Of a DNA stretch of 7,351 nt, positions 1 through 6,449 are shown piece by piece. The position numbers and the translations under genes were made by a program. The notes under the pieces are model-generated. The model was not told the origin of the DNA and searched no databases. It worked only from the letters and a program-made list of their open reading frames with translations. Numbering within the stretch: position 1 is the stretch's first letter; the number at the start of each line of letters is the position of its first letter. The stretch covers positions 1 through 7,351 of the forward strand of contig JAFZNF010000148.1 of NCBI GenBank assembly GCA_017553025.1, read 5' to 3'. The stretch comes from Clostridia bacterium. Lineage in GTDB: Bacteria; Bacillota_A; Clostridia; UBA1381.

Positions 1-34
1 ATGATAAATTATCAAAAAAGAGGCGGGGAAGTCT

Positions 35-634
35 ATGTTTAGCGTAAAGGAAGTTATTATTACAGAGGGACTTTATGATAAAATAAAGCTTTCGGGATTT
101 ATTGAAAGTCCTGTATTTATTACAGAGGGTTTTAAAATATTTAATGATAAGGATATGCAAAAGGCGGTACGCACCTTTTCAGAAAAAACGGGAATTGTAA
201 TTTTAACCGACTCCGATTCGGCAGGTCTTAAAATCCGCGCATTTATAAAACAGCTCGCAAAGGACGGAACTGTTTTTGATGCATATGTACCTGAAATTTA
301 CGGAAAGGAAAGACGGAAATCCGTAGGGGGAAAAGAGGGGATTTTAGGTGTCGAGGGTATATCGGAGCATATTATTATGGAGGCGCTTAAAAAAAGCGGA
401 GCGAAAGTTTGCGGAGTCCGAAAAGAAAAAAGGGCAAAAACACCTGTTTTGAAATCGGATTTTTATGCGCTCGGCTTATCGGGACGTGAAAACAGCCATA
501 AACTCAGGACTGCACTTTTAAAGGAGCTTAGCCTGCCGTCAAAGATGTCCTCAAATATGCTTATTTCAGTTATAGACAGGCTTTTGACCAAGGAGGAGCT
601 TTGTGCCTTGGTTGACAAAATAAAAAAAATATGA
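35..634 (+). CDS. rnmV: Toprim/DUF4093 protein, ribonuclease M5-like
   Basis: Probable ribonuclease M5, the cytoplasmic nuclease that trims precursor 5S rRNA in Firmicutes. The 199-residue protein is close to the family's usual size. The Toprim fold is seen at about residues 4-90: the catalytic-type glutamate in VIITEG (E11) and the metal-binding DSDSAG (D59, D61). A KEGILGVEGIS stretch (about 100-110) corresponds to the GVEHA region of RNase M5. The tail (about 142-195, LSGRENSHKLR onward) fits the DUF4093 C-terminal domain. The start ATG is preceded by GGGGA at 5 bases and AAGAGG at 11 bases. Compared with Bacillus RNase M5 as I remember it (DPD and an ETNG segment), this version has DSDSAG and FITEGF, a variant I associate with Clostridia. 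ksgA, the usual Bacillus neighbour, is not visible downstream. The Toprim/DUF4093 assignment is firm; the exact 5S rRNA role is inferred from the family. Confidence 0.8.
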   Translation: MFSVKEVIITEGLYDKIKLSGFIESPVFITEGFKIFNDKDMQKAVRTFSEKTGIVILTDSDSAGLKIRAFIKQLAKDGTVFDAYVPEIYGKERRKSVGGKEGILGVEGISEHIIMEALKKSGAKVCGVRKEKRAKTPVLKSDFYALGLSGRENSHKLRTALLKELSLPSKMSSNMLISVIDRLLTKEELCALVDKIKKI

Positions 635-640
635 CATAAT
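612..640 (+). promoter_or_regulatory. Sigma-A promoter for the ABC exporter gene
   Basis: A perfect -35 box TTGACA (612-617) is followed by a 17-base AT-rich spacer and the -10 box CATAAT (635-640, 5 of 6 matches to TATAAT). TG at 632-633 gives an extended -10. The -35 lies inside the last codons of the Toprim gene, and the TG comes from its TGA stop. Transcription would start near 647, leaving an untranslated leader of about 33 bases before the ATG at 680. The match is seen in the sequence; activity is inferred. Confidence 0.7.
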
Positions 641-665
641 ATGTGCGTAAATGAAAATTTCTGAA

Positions 666-673
666 AAAGAGAG
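666..673 (+). promoter_or_regulatory. Ribosome binding site deciding the ABC exporter start
   Basis: AAAGAGAG ends 6 bases before the ATG at 680. The in-frame TTG at 674 directly abuts this site and so is too close to be used. The site therefore favours the ATG, which removes two residues from the longest reading frame. Confidence 0.6.
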
Positions 674-679
674 TTGCTT

Positions 680-2335
680 ATGGATAAAAAGACGTCAAGG
701 ACTTGGCGCTGGATAGTAAAAAACGGCAAAAAGTCCTTTCCGATAATCGTACTACTGAGCCTTGTAAGTATGGCGCTGTCTTTGATACAGGTGCGCTTTG
801 CGACAGCGTCAAAGGACGTTATGGATATTGCGACAAAGCAGGCGGACGGCGTGCGTTTCACAGCATTTTCAGTGCTTGTTGCACTGCTTGTTGTAAGGCT
901 TATAATGCAGATAATTGCAAATTACTTAAATGTGCACGCTTGCTCACGCTTTGAAATTTCGCTTAAAAGACATATATTCAGTATCCTTTTGAAAAAGGAC
1001 TATCTGTCAGTTTCAAAATTCCATTCGGGCGAGCTTATGAACCGTATTGACAGCGACGTGGCAGTTATTGTAAACGGAATTATTGATATTGTGCCGTATG
1101 CAGTTATGTTCCTGACAAGCATAATAGGCGCATTTTTCGTTCTTTATCGGATTGACGGAACACTTGCGCTTATTATCCTTTGTGTAGGTCCTTTAGTGGG
1201 AGTCGGCGCGCGGATTTATTCGGCAAAGTACAAAAAAATGCATAAGCTCTGTCAGGAGTATGACGGCAGAACAAAATCGTTTATGCTTGAAATCCTGCAA
1301 AATCTTTTGGTTGTAAAGTCCTTCGGCTGTGAAGATAAGATGCTTGATAAAAGCGAGGCGCTTCAAACAAAAAGTTATAAACTCCGCATAAAAAGAGTTA
1401 CCGTTTCGGTTTTTGCGCAGATAGGAATGTTTTTAATTTTTAATGCGGGATACTATTTTGCGATGGCATATGCCGCATATAAGCTGTCAATCGGCGAACT
1501 TACATACGGTGATGTTACCGCAATTTTGGCACTTGTTTCGCAGATACAGTCGCCGTTTAAGAGTATATCAAGCCTTATCCCCAAAGCGTTTGCCGTTGCG
1601 GCATCAGTTGAAAGACTGTTAGAACTTGAAGATATAGCCGAGGAGTCTTCGGGCGTAAATGAAATTCCAAAAGATTTCTATGACAAAATGGACAGTATTG
1701 TTTTTGATAATGTTACCTTTTCCTACAGCGATGACGCTGTTGTTTCGGGGATAAATATAAATGTAAAAAAAGGCGAATGTGCGGTAATAGCAGGTGAATC
1801 AGGGGCAGGAAAGAGTACGGCAATAAAGCTTCTTTTGGGGATTATGTCACCGCAAAAGGGAAAAATTTACTTGGAATATGACGGCAAGGCTTTGCCTGTC
1901 GGAAGGGATACCAGAAGTCTTTTTGCTTATGTTCCGCAAGGCAATCTGATTTTGTCGGGTACTATCCGTGAAAATATCGCGTTTGCAAGGGAAGATGCAA
2001 CTGACGAAGAGATTGTAAACGCCGCGAAAGTGGCACAAATCTGGGATTTTATAAAAACGCTTGATAAGGGGCTTGATACAGAGCTTGGAGAAAAGGGTCT
2101 CGGACTTTCCGAGGGACAAATTCAGCGTATTTCAATAGCGCGCGCAATACTGCACGACGCACCTATTTTGCTTTTGGACGAGTCAACCTCGGCACTCGAC
2201 TCTCAAACTGAAAAAAATCTGCTTTCGGCAATTCGGGAAATGACCGATAAAACCTGCATAATTGTAAGCCATAAACAGGCGGCATTTGATATATGCGACA
2301 AGGTAATTTATATAGAGACAAAGAGCAAGAACTAA
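680..2335 (+). CDS. Half-size ABC exporter, fused membrane and ATPase domains
   Basis: ATP-driven membrane transporter of the ABC exporter superfamily (ABCB/MsbA-like architecture), 551 residues, working as a homo- or heterodimer in the cytoplasmic membrane. The membrane domain (about residues 18-310) has six hydrophobic segments, near 20-38, 62-82, 135-155, 158-177, 243-268 and 277-298. The nucleotide-binding domain (about 338-545) is complete: Walker A GESGAGKST (372-380), Q-loop glutamine in YVPQGN (Q420), signature LSEGQ (476-480), Walker B ILLLDE with catalytic glutamate E501, D-loop SALD, and switch histidine in VSHK (H531). All catalytic residues are present, so it should hydrolyse ATP. 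No second half-transporter lies beside it, so it either forms a homodimer or its partner is elsewhere. The substrate cannot be told: such proteins export lipids, peptides or drugs. Start chosen at ATG 680, 6 bases after AAAGAGAG. It has its own likely promoter (612-640) and a strong terminator directly after its stop. Confidence 0.93.
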   Translation: MDKKTSRTWRWIVKNGKKSFPIIVLLSLVSMALSLIQVRFATASKDVMDIATKQADGVRFTAFSVLVALLVVRLIMQIIANYLNVHACSRFEISLKRHIFSILLKKDYLSVSKFHSGELMNRIDSDVAVIVNGIIDIVPYAVMFLTSIIGAFFVLYRIDGTLALIILCVGPLVGVGARIYSAKYKKMHKLCQEYDGRTKSFMLEILQNLLVVKSFGCEDKMLDKSEALQTKSYKLRIKRVTVSVFAQIGMFLIFNAGYYFAMAYAAYKLSIGELTYGDVTAILALVSQIQSPFKSISSLIPKAFAVAASVERLLELEDIAEESSGVNEIPKDFYDKMDSIVFDNVTFSYSDDAVVSGININVKKGECAVIAGESGAGKSTAIKLLLGIMSPQKGKIYLEYDGKALPVGRDTRSLFAYVPQGNLILSGTIRENIAFAREDATDEEIVNAAKVAQIWDFIKTLDKGLDTELGEKGLGLSEGQIQRISIARAILHDAPILLLDESTSALDSQTEKNLLSAIREMTDKTCIIVSHKQAAFDICDKVIYIETKSKN

Positions 2336-2364
2336 AAAAACCGCTTTATAAAAGCGGTTTTTTT
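2334..2364. terminator. Bidirectional intrinsic terminator between convergent genes
   Basis: A perfect inverted repeat: seven As plus CCGCTTT (2334-2347), loop ATA (2348-2350), AAAGCGG plus seven Ts (2351-2364). The core stem is 7 bp, extended to 14 bp by A-T pairing. The T-tract follows the hairpin when read on either strand. It overlaps the last two bases of the ABC exporter's TAA stop and lies 9 bases past the stop of the minus-strand ACT gene, so it can end both converging transcripts. Confidence 0.93.
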
Positions 2365-2373
2365 GTGTAGAAA

Positions 2374-2805
2374 TTATGAGCGGTAGACATCATCTGTGTC
2401 CAGAGTCTGTATTCCTGCTTTTTCCAAAGCCTCCTCCGCCGTTTTTGCATCGGAAACCTTTACCACCATAACTGCCTTGTCCGCAGTCTTGCCTACAAAT
2501 GCATACATATAGTCAACATTTATCCCGTTTTTCAGGAAAACGTCAAGGATTTTGGAAAGTCCGCCGGGCGTATCGTCCATAGAAACTGCCAAAACCTTTG
2601 TGATTTTTACTATAACGCCAATTCCTTTTAAAACCTCAGCGGCATACTCGGGATTGTCTACAATAACTCTTAAAATCCCGTATTCCGAGGTGTCGGCAAG
2701 CGACAGCGCACTCATATTTATGTCATTTTTGCCGAGAGCCTCAATAACTGCGGCAAGCCTGCCCGGTTTATTTTCCACAAAAACGGAAAGCTGTTTAATT
2801 AACAT
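2374..2805 (-). CDS. Stand-alone tandem ACT-domain protein
   Basis: A 143-residue protein made of two ACT domains and nothing else (about residues 3-68 and 69-135). Each begins with a beta strand and a characteristic ligand-loop motif: NKPGRL (12-17) and DTPGGL (78-83). ACT domains bind amino acids and usually control an attached or partner enzyme; no catalytic or DNA-binding domain is present. It is the last gene of the IOR/PaaK operon, 12 bases after paaK, whose TAG stop is part of its ribosome site (AGGAGG, 8-base spacer). The context suggests it senses an aromatic amino acid or aryl acid and modulates the ligase, the oxidoreductase or expression; this is inference. Small two-ACT proteins next to paaK-type ligases are, from general knowledge, a recurring arrangement in anaerobes. 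Fold assignment is strong; ligand and partner are unknown. Confidence 0.9.
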   Translation of the reverse strand: MLIKQLSVFVENKPGRLAAVIEALGKNDINMSALSLADTSEYGILRVIVDNPEYAAEVLKGIGVIVKITKVLAVSMDDTPGGLSKILDVFLKNGINVDYMYAFVGKTADKAVMVVKVSDAKTAEEALEKAGIQTLDTDDVYRS

Positions 2806-2813
2806 AATATTTC

Positions 2814-2820
2814 CCTCCTA
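2814..2820 (-). promoter_or_regulatory. Ribosome binding site of the ACT gene, fused to the paaK stop
   Basis: Read on the minus strand, TAGGAGG joins the paaK stop (TAG, 2820-2818) to a consensus AGGAGG (2819-2814), 8 bases before the ATG at 2805. A ribosome terminating on paaK stops exactly on this site, so translation of the two genes is probably coupled. Confidence 0.85.
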
Positions 2821-4119
2821 TTTAAGGTTTCTGTTGTCGATTACTCTTTTTGCCTTGCCCTCGCTGCGTGTTATTGATTTGGGATTTACCAAATGAACTT
2901 TTGCGCCTATGCCCAAAACTTCGCGGATTTTTGCTGTTATGTTCTTTTCAAGAGATTCAACCGAACGTACATCGTCTGCAAATAGGTTTTCGCTCATTTC
3001 AACATTTATGTCAAAGGTGTCATTATTATTCACGCGGTCAACTATTATCTGGTAATTAGGTGTTATTCCCTCGCCGATTTTCAAAAGTACCTCTTCAATT
3101 TGGCTTGGGAAAACGTTTACACCGCGGATAATTAACATATCGTCACTTCGTCCGCAGGGTTTTTTCATACGTATATGCGTTCTTCCGCACTTGCAAGGCT
3201 CGGGAATAAGTGTGCAGATATCGTGTGTGCGGTAACGGATAAGAGGAAATCCCTCTTTTGTAATTGTTGTGAACACAAGTTCACCCTGCTCGCCGTACGG
3301 CAGCTGCTCACCCGTATCAGGGTCAACTATTTCAGGGATAAACATATCCTCCCATACGTGCATACCTGACTGTTCCTCACATTCGCAGGCAACGCCGGGT
3401 CCCATTATTTCGGAAAGTCCGTAAATATCGTATGCTTTTATGCGCAGTTTTTTCTCAATTGCACACCGCATATCCTCTGTCCATGGCTCGGCACCGAAGA
3501 TGCCAGCTTTTAAACTTAACTTATCGGTAAGTCCTGCCTCTTCTATTGCCTCGCCCAAGTACATAGCGTATGAGGGAGTACAGCAAAGAGCGGTTGAACC
3601 GAAGTCAATCATAGTCTGAATTTGGTTGTGCGTATTCCCTGAAGAGGTAGGGATTGTGGCAGCGCCTATGGTTTCTGCACCGCCGTGTGCTCCGAGACCG
3701 CCAGTAAACAGTCCGTATCCGTAGGATACCTGAATAAAATCGTCTTTTCCAAGACCTATTGCCGTCATCATTCTTGCAACGCAGGTATTCCAGGAGTCAA
3801 GGTCTTTTTTAGTATATCCTACAACAATCTTTTTACCCGTCGTACCGCTTGATGCGTGGATACGCACAATTTCATTCATAGGAACGGCGAAAAGACCGTA
3901 AGGGTAGTAATCCCGGAGGTCCTGCTTGTAGGAAAACGGCAGTTTTGAAAGGTCATCAACCGATTTTATATCAGAGGGTTTAAGCCCCTTTTCGTCCATT
4001 CTCTTGCGGAAAAGTCCGACTTTTTCGTACATTCTGTTAACCTGCCAGATGAGACGCTCGCTCTGGAGCTTTTTTATCTCTTCGCGGGGCATCGTTTCAA
4101 TTTCTTTTTGCCACATCAT
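2818..4119 (-). CDS. paaK: Phenylacetate-CoA ligase (AMP-forming), PaaK-type
   Basis: Adenylate-forming enzyme that joins an arylacetate (phenylacetate, possibly indoleacetate or 4-hydroxyphenylacetate) to CoA using ATP, giving AMP and PPi. At 433 residues it has the usual PaaK length, shorter than typical acyl-CoA synthetases. Visible motifs: phosphate-binding SSGTTGKK (90-97), YGLSE (233-237), IRYRTHD (294-300), CKCGRTHIR (about 309-317), the hinge/A8 region [20 protein letters not shown] (323-342), and the C-terminal [11 protein letters not shown] with probable catalytic lysine K422. Start: a GTG at 4128 is in frame, but it lies at the edge of the AGGAAG ribosome site; ATG 4119, 8 bases downstream of that site, is the better start (ATG 4116 follows directly). 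It lies 12 bases after iorB and 12 bases before the ACT gene in the same operon. Its acid substrate is the hydrolysis product of what IorAB makes, which supports an arylacetate role. The family is clear; the exact acid is not. Confidence 0.93.
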   Translation of the reverse strand: MMWQKEIETMPREEIKKLQSERLIWQVNRMYEKVGLFRKRMDEKGLKPSDIKSVDDLSKLPFSYKQDLRDYYPYGLFAVPMNEIVRIHASSGTTGKKIVVGYTKKDLDSWNTCVARMMTAIGLGKDDFIQVSYGYGLFTGGLGAHGGAETIGAATIPTSSGNTHNQIQTMIDFGSTALCCTPSYAMYLGEAIEEAGLTDKLSLKAGIFGAEPWTEDMRCAIEKKLRIKAYDIYGLSEIMGPGVACECEEQSGMHVWEDMFIPEIVDPDTGEQLPYGEQGELVFTTITKEGFPLIRYRTHDICTLIPEPCKCGRTHIRMKKPCGRSDDMLIIRGVNVFPSQIEEVLLKIGEGITPNYQIIVDRVNNNDTFDINVEMSENLFADDVRSVESLEKNITAKIREVLGIGAKVHLVNPKSITRSEGKAKRVIDNRNLK

Positions 4120-4127
4120 ATAAATCA

Positions 4128-4134
4128 CTTCCTA
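4128..4134 (-). promoter_or_regulatory. Ribosome binding site of paaK, fused to the iorB stop
   Basis: On the minus strand TAGGAAG combines the iorB stop TAG (4134-4132) with AGGAAG (4133-4128), 8 bases before ATG 4119. The alternative GTG start at 4128-4126 overlaps the site itself and cannot use it, so the site decides for ATG 4119. Confidence 0.75.
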
Positions 4135-4698
4135 AAAATTATATCCAAGCTCAAAGGCTTTAAGATTTACATCTAAAAACTTCGGCGGAACTGTAGTCTT
4201 AATGGTCTCAAGCCATTTTTCGTACGGAATATCGGTGCTTTTTGCCATAACGCCTATCAAAACGACGTTCACTGCCTTAAAATTACCCGCTTTTTGCGCA
4301 AGTTTTAGAGCATCTACAAAGGTTACGCCGGCTTTTTCAGAGAGTATTTTTTCTATATTATCGGGATATTCCATAGCACCTGTTATAACGGGCATAGGGT
4401 CAATCTTTTGTGTATTCACGATAATTTTGCCGCCCTTTTTAAGATAGGGAAGAGCACGGTATGCTTCAAGCATTTCAAATGCTAAAATTATATCCGCCTC
4501 GCCCTTTCCTATTATGGGCGAAAACACCTTATCTCCGTACTTTACATAGGTCACGACGCTTCCGCCCCTTTGGCTCATTCCGTGAACCTCCGAAACTTTA
4601 ACGTCAAATCCCTCATTTATTACCGTATTACCGAGAATACGGCTTGCAAGCAGCGTTCCCTGACCGCCTACACCGACTATCATTACTTTTTTATTCAT
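4132..4698 (-). CDS. iorB: Indolepyruvate ferredoxin oxidoreductase, beta subunit
   Basis: Small subunit of the IorAB enzyme, which converts arylpyruvates plus CoA and oxidised ferredoxin to arylacetyl-CoA, CO2 and reduced ferredoxin. The 188-residue length is normal for free-standing IorB. It matches the gamma-type domain of 2-oxoacid:ferredoxin oxidoreductases: GVGGQG (9-14), the conserved SEVHGMSQRGGSV (36-48), a central DIILAFEMLEA segment (69-79) and GNFKAVNVVLIGVMA (138-152). No iron-sulphur cysteines are expected or seen here; those are in IorA. The ATG is 2 bases after the iorA stop, and its ribosome site AAGGAGGA is formed by the last codons of iorA, which fits equal production of the two subunits. 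Soluble, cytoplasmic. Confidence 0.95.
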   Translation of the reverse strand: MNKKVMIVGVGGQGTLLASRILGNTVINEGFDVKVSEVHGMSQRGGSVVTYVKYGDKVFSPIIGKGEADIILAFEMLEAYRALPYLKKGGKIIVNTQKIDPMPVITGAMEYPDNIEKILSEKAGVTFVDALKLAQKAGNFKAVNVVLIGVMAKSTDIPYEKWLETIKTTVPPKFLDVNLKAFELGYNF

Positions 4699-4700
4699 AA

Positions 4701-6437
4701 TCAGTCCTCCTTAACTATGGCGTCAAACGGGCAGACATTTACGCACAGTCCGCAGCCGTTGCACTGGGTCAAATCTATCTTGACGCTGCCGTCTTTATCC
4801 TCGGAAATTGCGGGACAGCCGAGTTTCATACACATTTTACACTTTTTGCACTTATCGGAAATCACACAATGCCCCGTATATTTAACTCTTTTTAAGAGTG
4901 CGCAGGGGCGCTGTGCTATTATAACCGACGGCTCATCACGCTCGGTTTCCTCTTTTACAACCTTTTCAAAGTTTTTAAGGTCAAACGGGTCTGCAACAAC
5001 CACGTGCTCAACACCAACCGATTTGCATAGTGCCAAAAGGTCAACCTGTTTCGTTTCTTCTCCGCGTATAGTGTAGCCTGTTGTCGGATTATCCTGATGT
5101 CCCGTCATACCCGTGATGGAATTATCAAGAATGATTACCGTGTTTGCACCTTTATTATATACAATATCTATAAGACCCGTAATACCCGAATGAATAAATG
5201 TGGAATCGCCGATAACCGAAACAAGTTTTTTGTTAAATTCCGCCCCGCGTGCTTTTGCCATACCGTGTGCGGCAGAAACCGATGCGCCCATACATATTGT
5301 AGTATCAACGCTTGAAAGCGGTGCTGCGGCGCCTAAGGTGTAACAGCCGATATCGCCCGATACAACAAGTCCGAGCTTTTTCAAAACGTAAAACGTTCCT
5401 CTGTGCGGACAGCCGGGGCATAAAACGGGAGGACGCATAGGTATAGCTTCTGTAATTTCAGTAAATTCAGGTGCTGGCTCGCCCAAGACTGCTGTTTTTA
5501 TCATAGCGGGGGTGTATTCGCCAAGCATAGTAAAAGCGTCTTTTCCTACGACATCAACGCCCAAAGCCTTGCAATGCTCCTCAATAAACGGGTCAAGCTC
5601 TTCTATTACGTATAGTTTATCCACAGTTTTTGCAAAATCCAATATCAATTTTTCGGGAAGAGGGTAGACCATACCGAGTTTTAAATAATTTACTTTATCG
5701 CCTAACGCTTCTTTTGCATACATATAGGAAATGCCGGCTGTTATTACACCGATTTTCGAGCCGTTATCCTCTATTTTATTAAACTCACAGTTTTCGGCAA
5801 ACAGGGCAAGTTTTTTCGCACGCTCTTCAACGGCAATGTGGCGCTTAATAGCCATTGCGGGCATCATAACATATTTCGGCACATTTTTTTCATACGGCTT
5901 TAACTCAACATTTTCCCTTTCGCCTATCTCAACAAGACTTTGCGAGTGAGAAACGCGCGTTGAAAGACGCAGGAAAAACGGTGTGTCAAATTCCTCGGAA
6001 AGTTCAAATGCACGGCGCGTAAATTCTTTGCACTCGGCAGAATCGGACGGCTCAAGCATAGCCGTTTTTGACGCTTTTGCATAGTGGCGCGAATCCTGTT
6101 CATTTTGTGATGAGTGCATACCGGGGTCATCAGCAACACAGAACAAAAGTCCGCCGTTTACGCCTGTATAAGCTGCTGTAAAAACAGGGTCAGCCATTAC
6201 GTTAAGTCCCACGTGTTTCATACAAGACATAGCGCGAGCGCCGCCTATCGATGCGCCTATCGCCACTTCTGCCGCCACCTTTTCATTTGGCGACCATTCG
6301 GCATATATTTCATCATATTTTACAATGTTTTCGGTTATTTCGGTACTCGGAGTGCCGGGGTATGAGGCAACAACCTTGACTCCTGCCTCATACGCTCCCC
6401 TGCTGACGGCGGCATTTCCCAAAAGCAGTTTTTTCAT
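4701..6437 (-). CDS. iorA: Indolepyruvate ferredoxin oxidoreductase, alpha subunit
   Basis: Large, catalytic subunit of IorAB, 578 residues, the family's usual length. Domain order: N-terminal pyrimidine-binding half (KLLLGNAAVSRGAYEAGVK, YPGTPSTE at 26-33, a conserved NEKVAAE segment near 51-57), a middle domain (about 225-335), then the thiamine diphosphate half with CPGCPHRGTF (340-349), GDIGCYTLG (362-370) and the TPP/magnesium motif from GDSTF (410-414) to LDN (437-439). The C-terminus is a two-cluster ferredoxin domain: cysteines 530, 533, 536, 541 (C-x2-C-x2-C-x4-C-P) and 559, 562, 565, 569 (C-x2-C-x2-C-x3-C-P), enough for two [4Fe-4S] clusters. The upstream in-frame GTG at 6452 overlaps the previous gene's stop and the ribosome site, so ATG 6437 is chosen; the protein then begins MKKLLLGN, as family members do. 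Substrate preference among indole-, phenyl- and hydroxyphenylpyruvate cannot be read from sequence. Oxygen-sensitive chemistry points to an anaerobe. Confidence 0.96.
   Translation of the reverse strand: MKKLLLGNAAVSRGAYEAGVKVVASYPGTPSTEITENIVKYDEIYAEWSPNEKVAAEVAIGASIGGARAMSCMKHVGLNVMADPVFTAAYTGVNGGLLFCVADDPGMHSSQNEQDSRHYAKASKTAMLEPSDSAECKEFTRRAFELSEEFDTPFFLRLSTRVSHSQSLVEIGERENVELKPYEKNVPKYVMMPAMAIKRHIAVEERAKKLALFAENCEFNKIEDNGSKIGVITAGISYMYAKEALGDKVNYLKLGMVYPLPEKLILDFAKTVDKLYVIEELDPFIEEHCKALGVDVVGKDAFTMLGEYTPAMIKTAVLGEPAPEFTEITEAIPMRPPVLCPGCPHRGTFYVLKKLGLVVSGDIGCYTLGAAAPLSSVDTTICMGASVSAAHGMAKARGAEFNKKLVSVIGDSTFIHSGITGLIDIVYNKGANTVIILDNSITGMTGHQDNPTTGYTIRGEETKQVDLLALCKSVGVEHVVVADPFDLKNFEKVVKEETERDEPSVIIAQRPCALLKRVKYTGHCVISDKCKKCKMCMKLGCPAISEDKDGSVKIDLTQCNGCGLCVNVCPFDAIVKED
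4705..4712 (-). promoter_or_regulatory. Ribosome binding site of iorB inside the end of iorA
   Basis: AAGGAGGA on the minus strand encodes the Lys-Glu-Asp tail of IorA and serves as the Shine-Dalgarno sequence for iorB, 6 bases before its ATG at 4698. The iorA TGA (4703-4701) falls between site and start, an arrangement typical of translational coupling. Confidence 0.85.
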
Positions 6438-6444
6438 ATCAATT

Positions 6445-6449
6445 CTCCT
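6445..6449 (-). promoter_or_regulatory. Ribosome binding site of iorA, overlapping the upstream stop
   Basis: AGGAG on the minus strand begins with the last base of the upstream ligase's TGA stop (6451-6449) and lies 7 bases before ATG 6437. It rules out the longer GTG start at 6452, which is upstream of the site. Confidence 0.8.

Noticed and set aside
1..42. Possible tail of an upstream + strand gene overlapping the RNase M5-like start.
   Set aside because: Two frames are open from the left edge (one ends at TAG 40-42, the other at TAA 45-47), but about 13 codons are too few to show coding or to choose a frame.
641..664. Seven-codon ATG frame before the ABC exporter that could be a leader peptide.
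   Set aside because: The predicted transcription start (about 647) is downstream of its ATG, and it has no ribosome site or regulatory amino-acid run.
463..861. 132-residue minus-strand reading frame across the RNase M5/ABC junction.
   Set aside because: It lies antisense to two well-supported genes, crosses their promoter region, and has no recognisable motif; a shadow frame.
4120..4128. Extended paaK start at GTG 4128 (three extra residues).
   Set aside because: The GTG overlaps the AGGAAG ribosome site; ATG 4119 is spaced correctly from it.
4701..4870. Cysteine-rich end of iorA as a separate ferredoxin gene.
   Set aside because: It is in frame and continuous with the thiamine diphosphate domain, as is normal for IorA; there is no separate start or ribosome site.
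4570..5076. 168-residue plus-strand reading frame opposite iorA/iorB.
   Set aside because: It is fully antisense to two confidently identified genes, is low-complexity in Ser/Thr/His, and shows no family motif.
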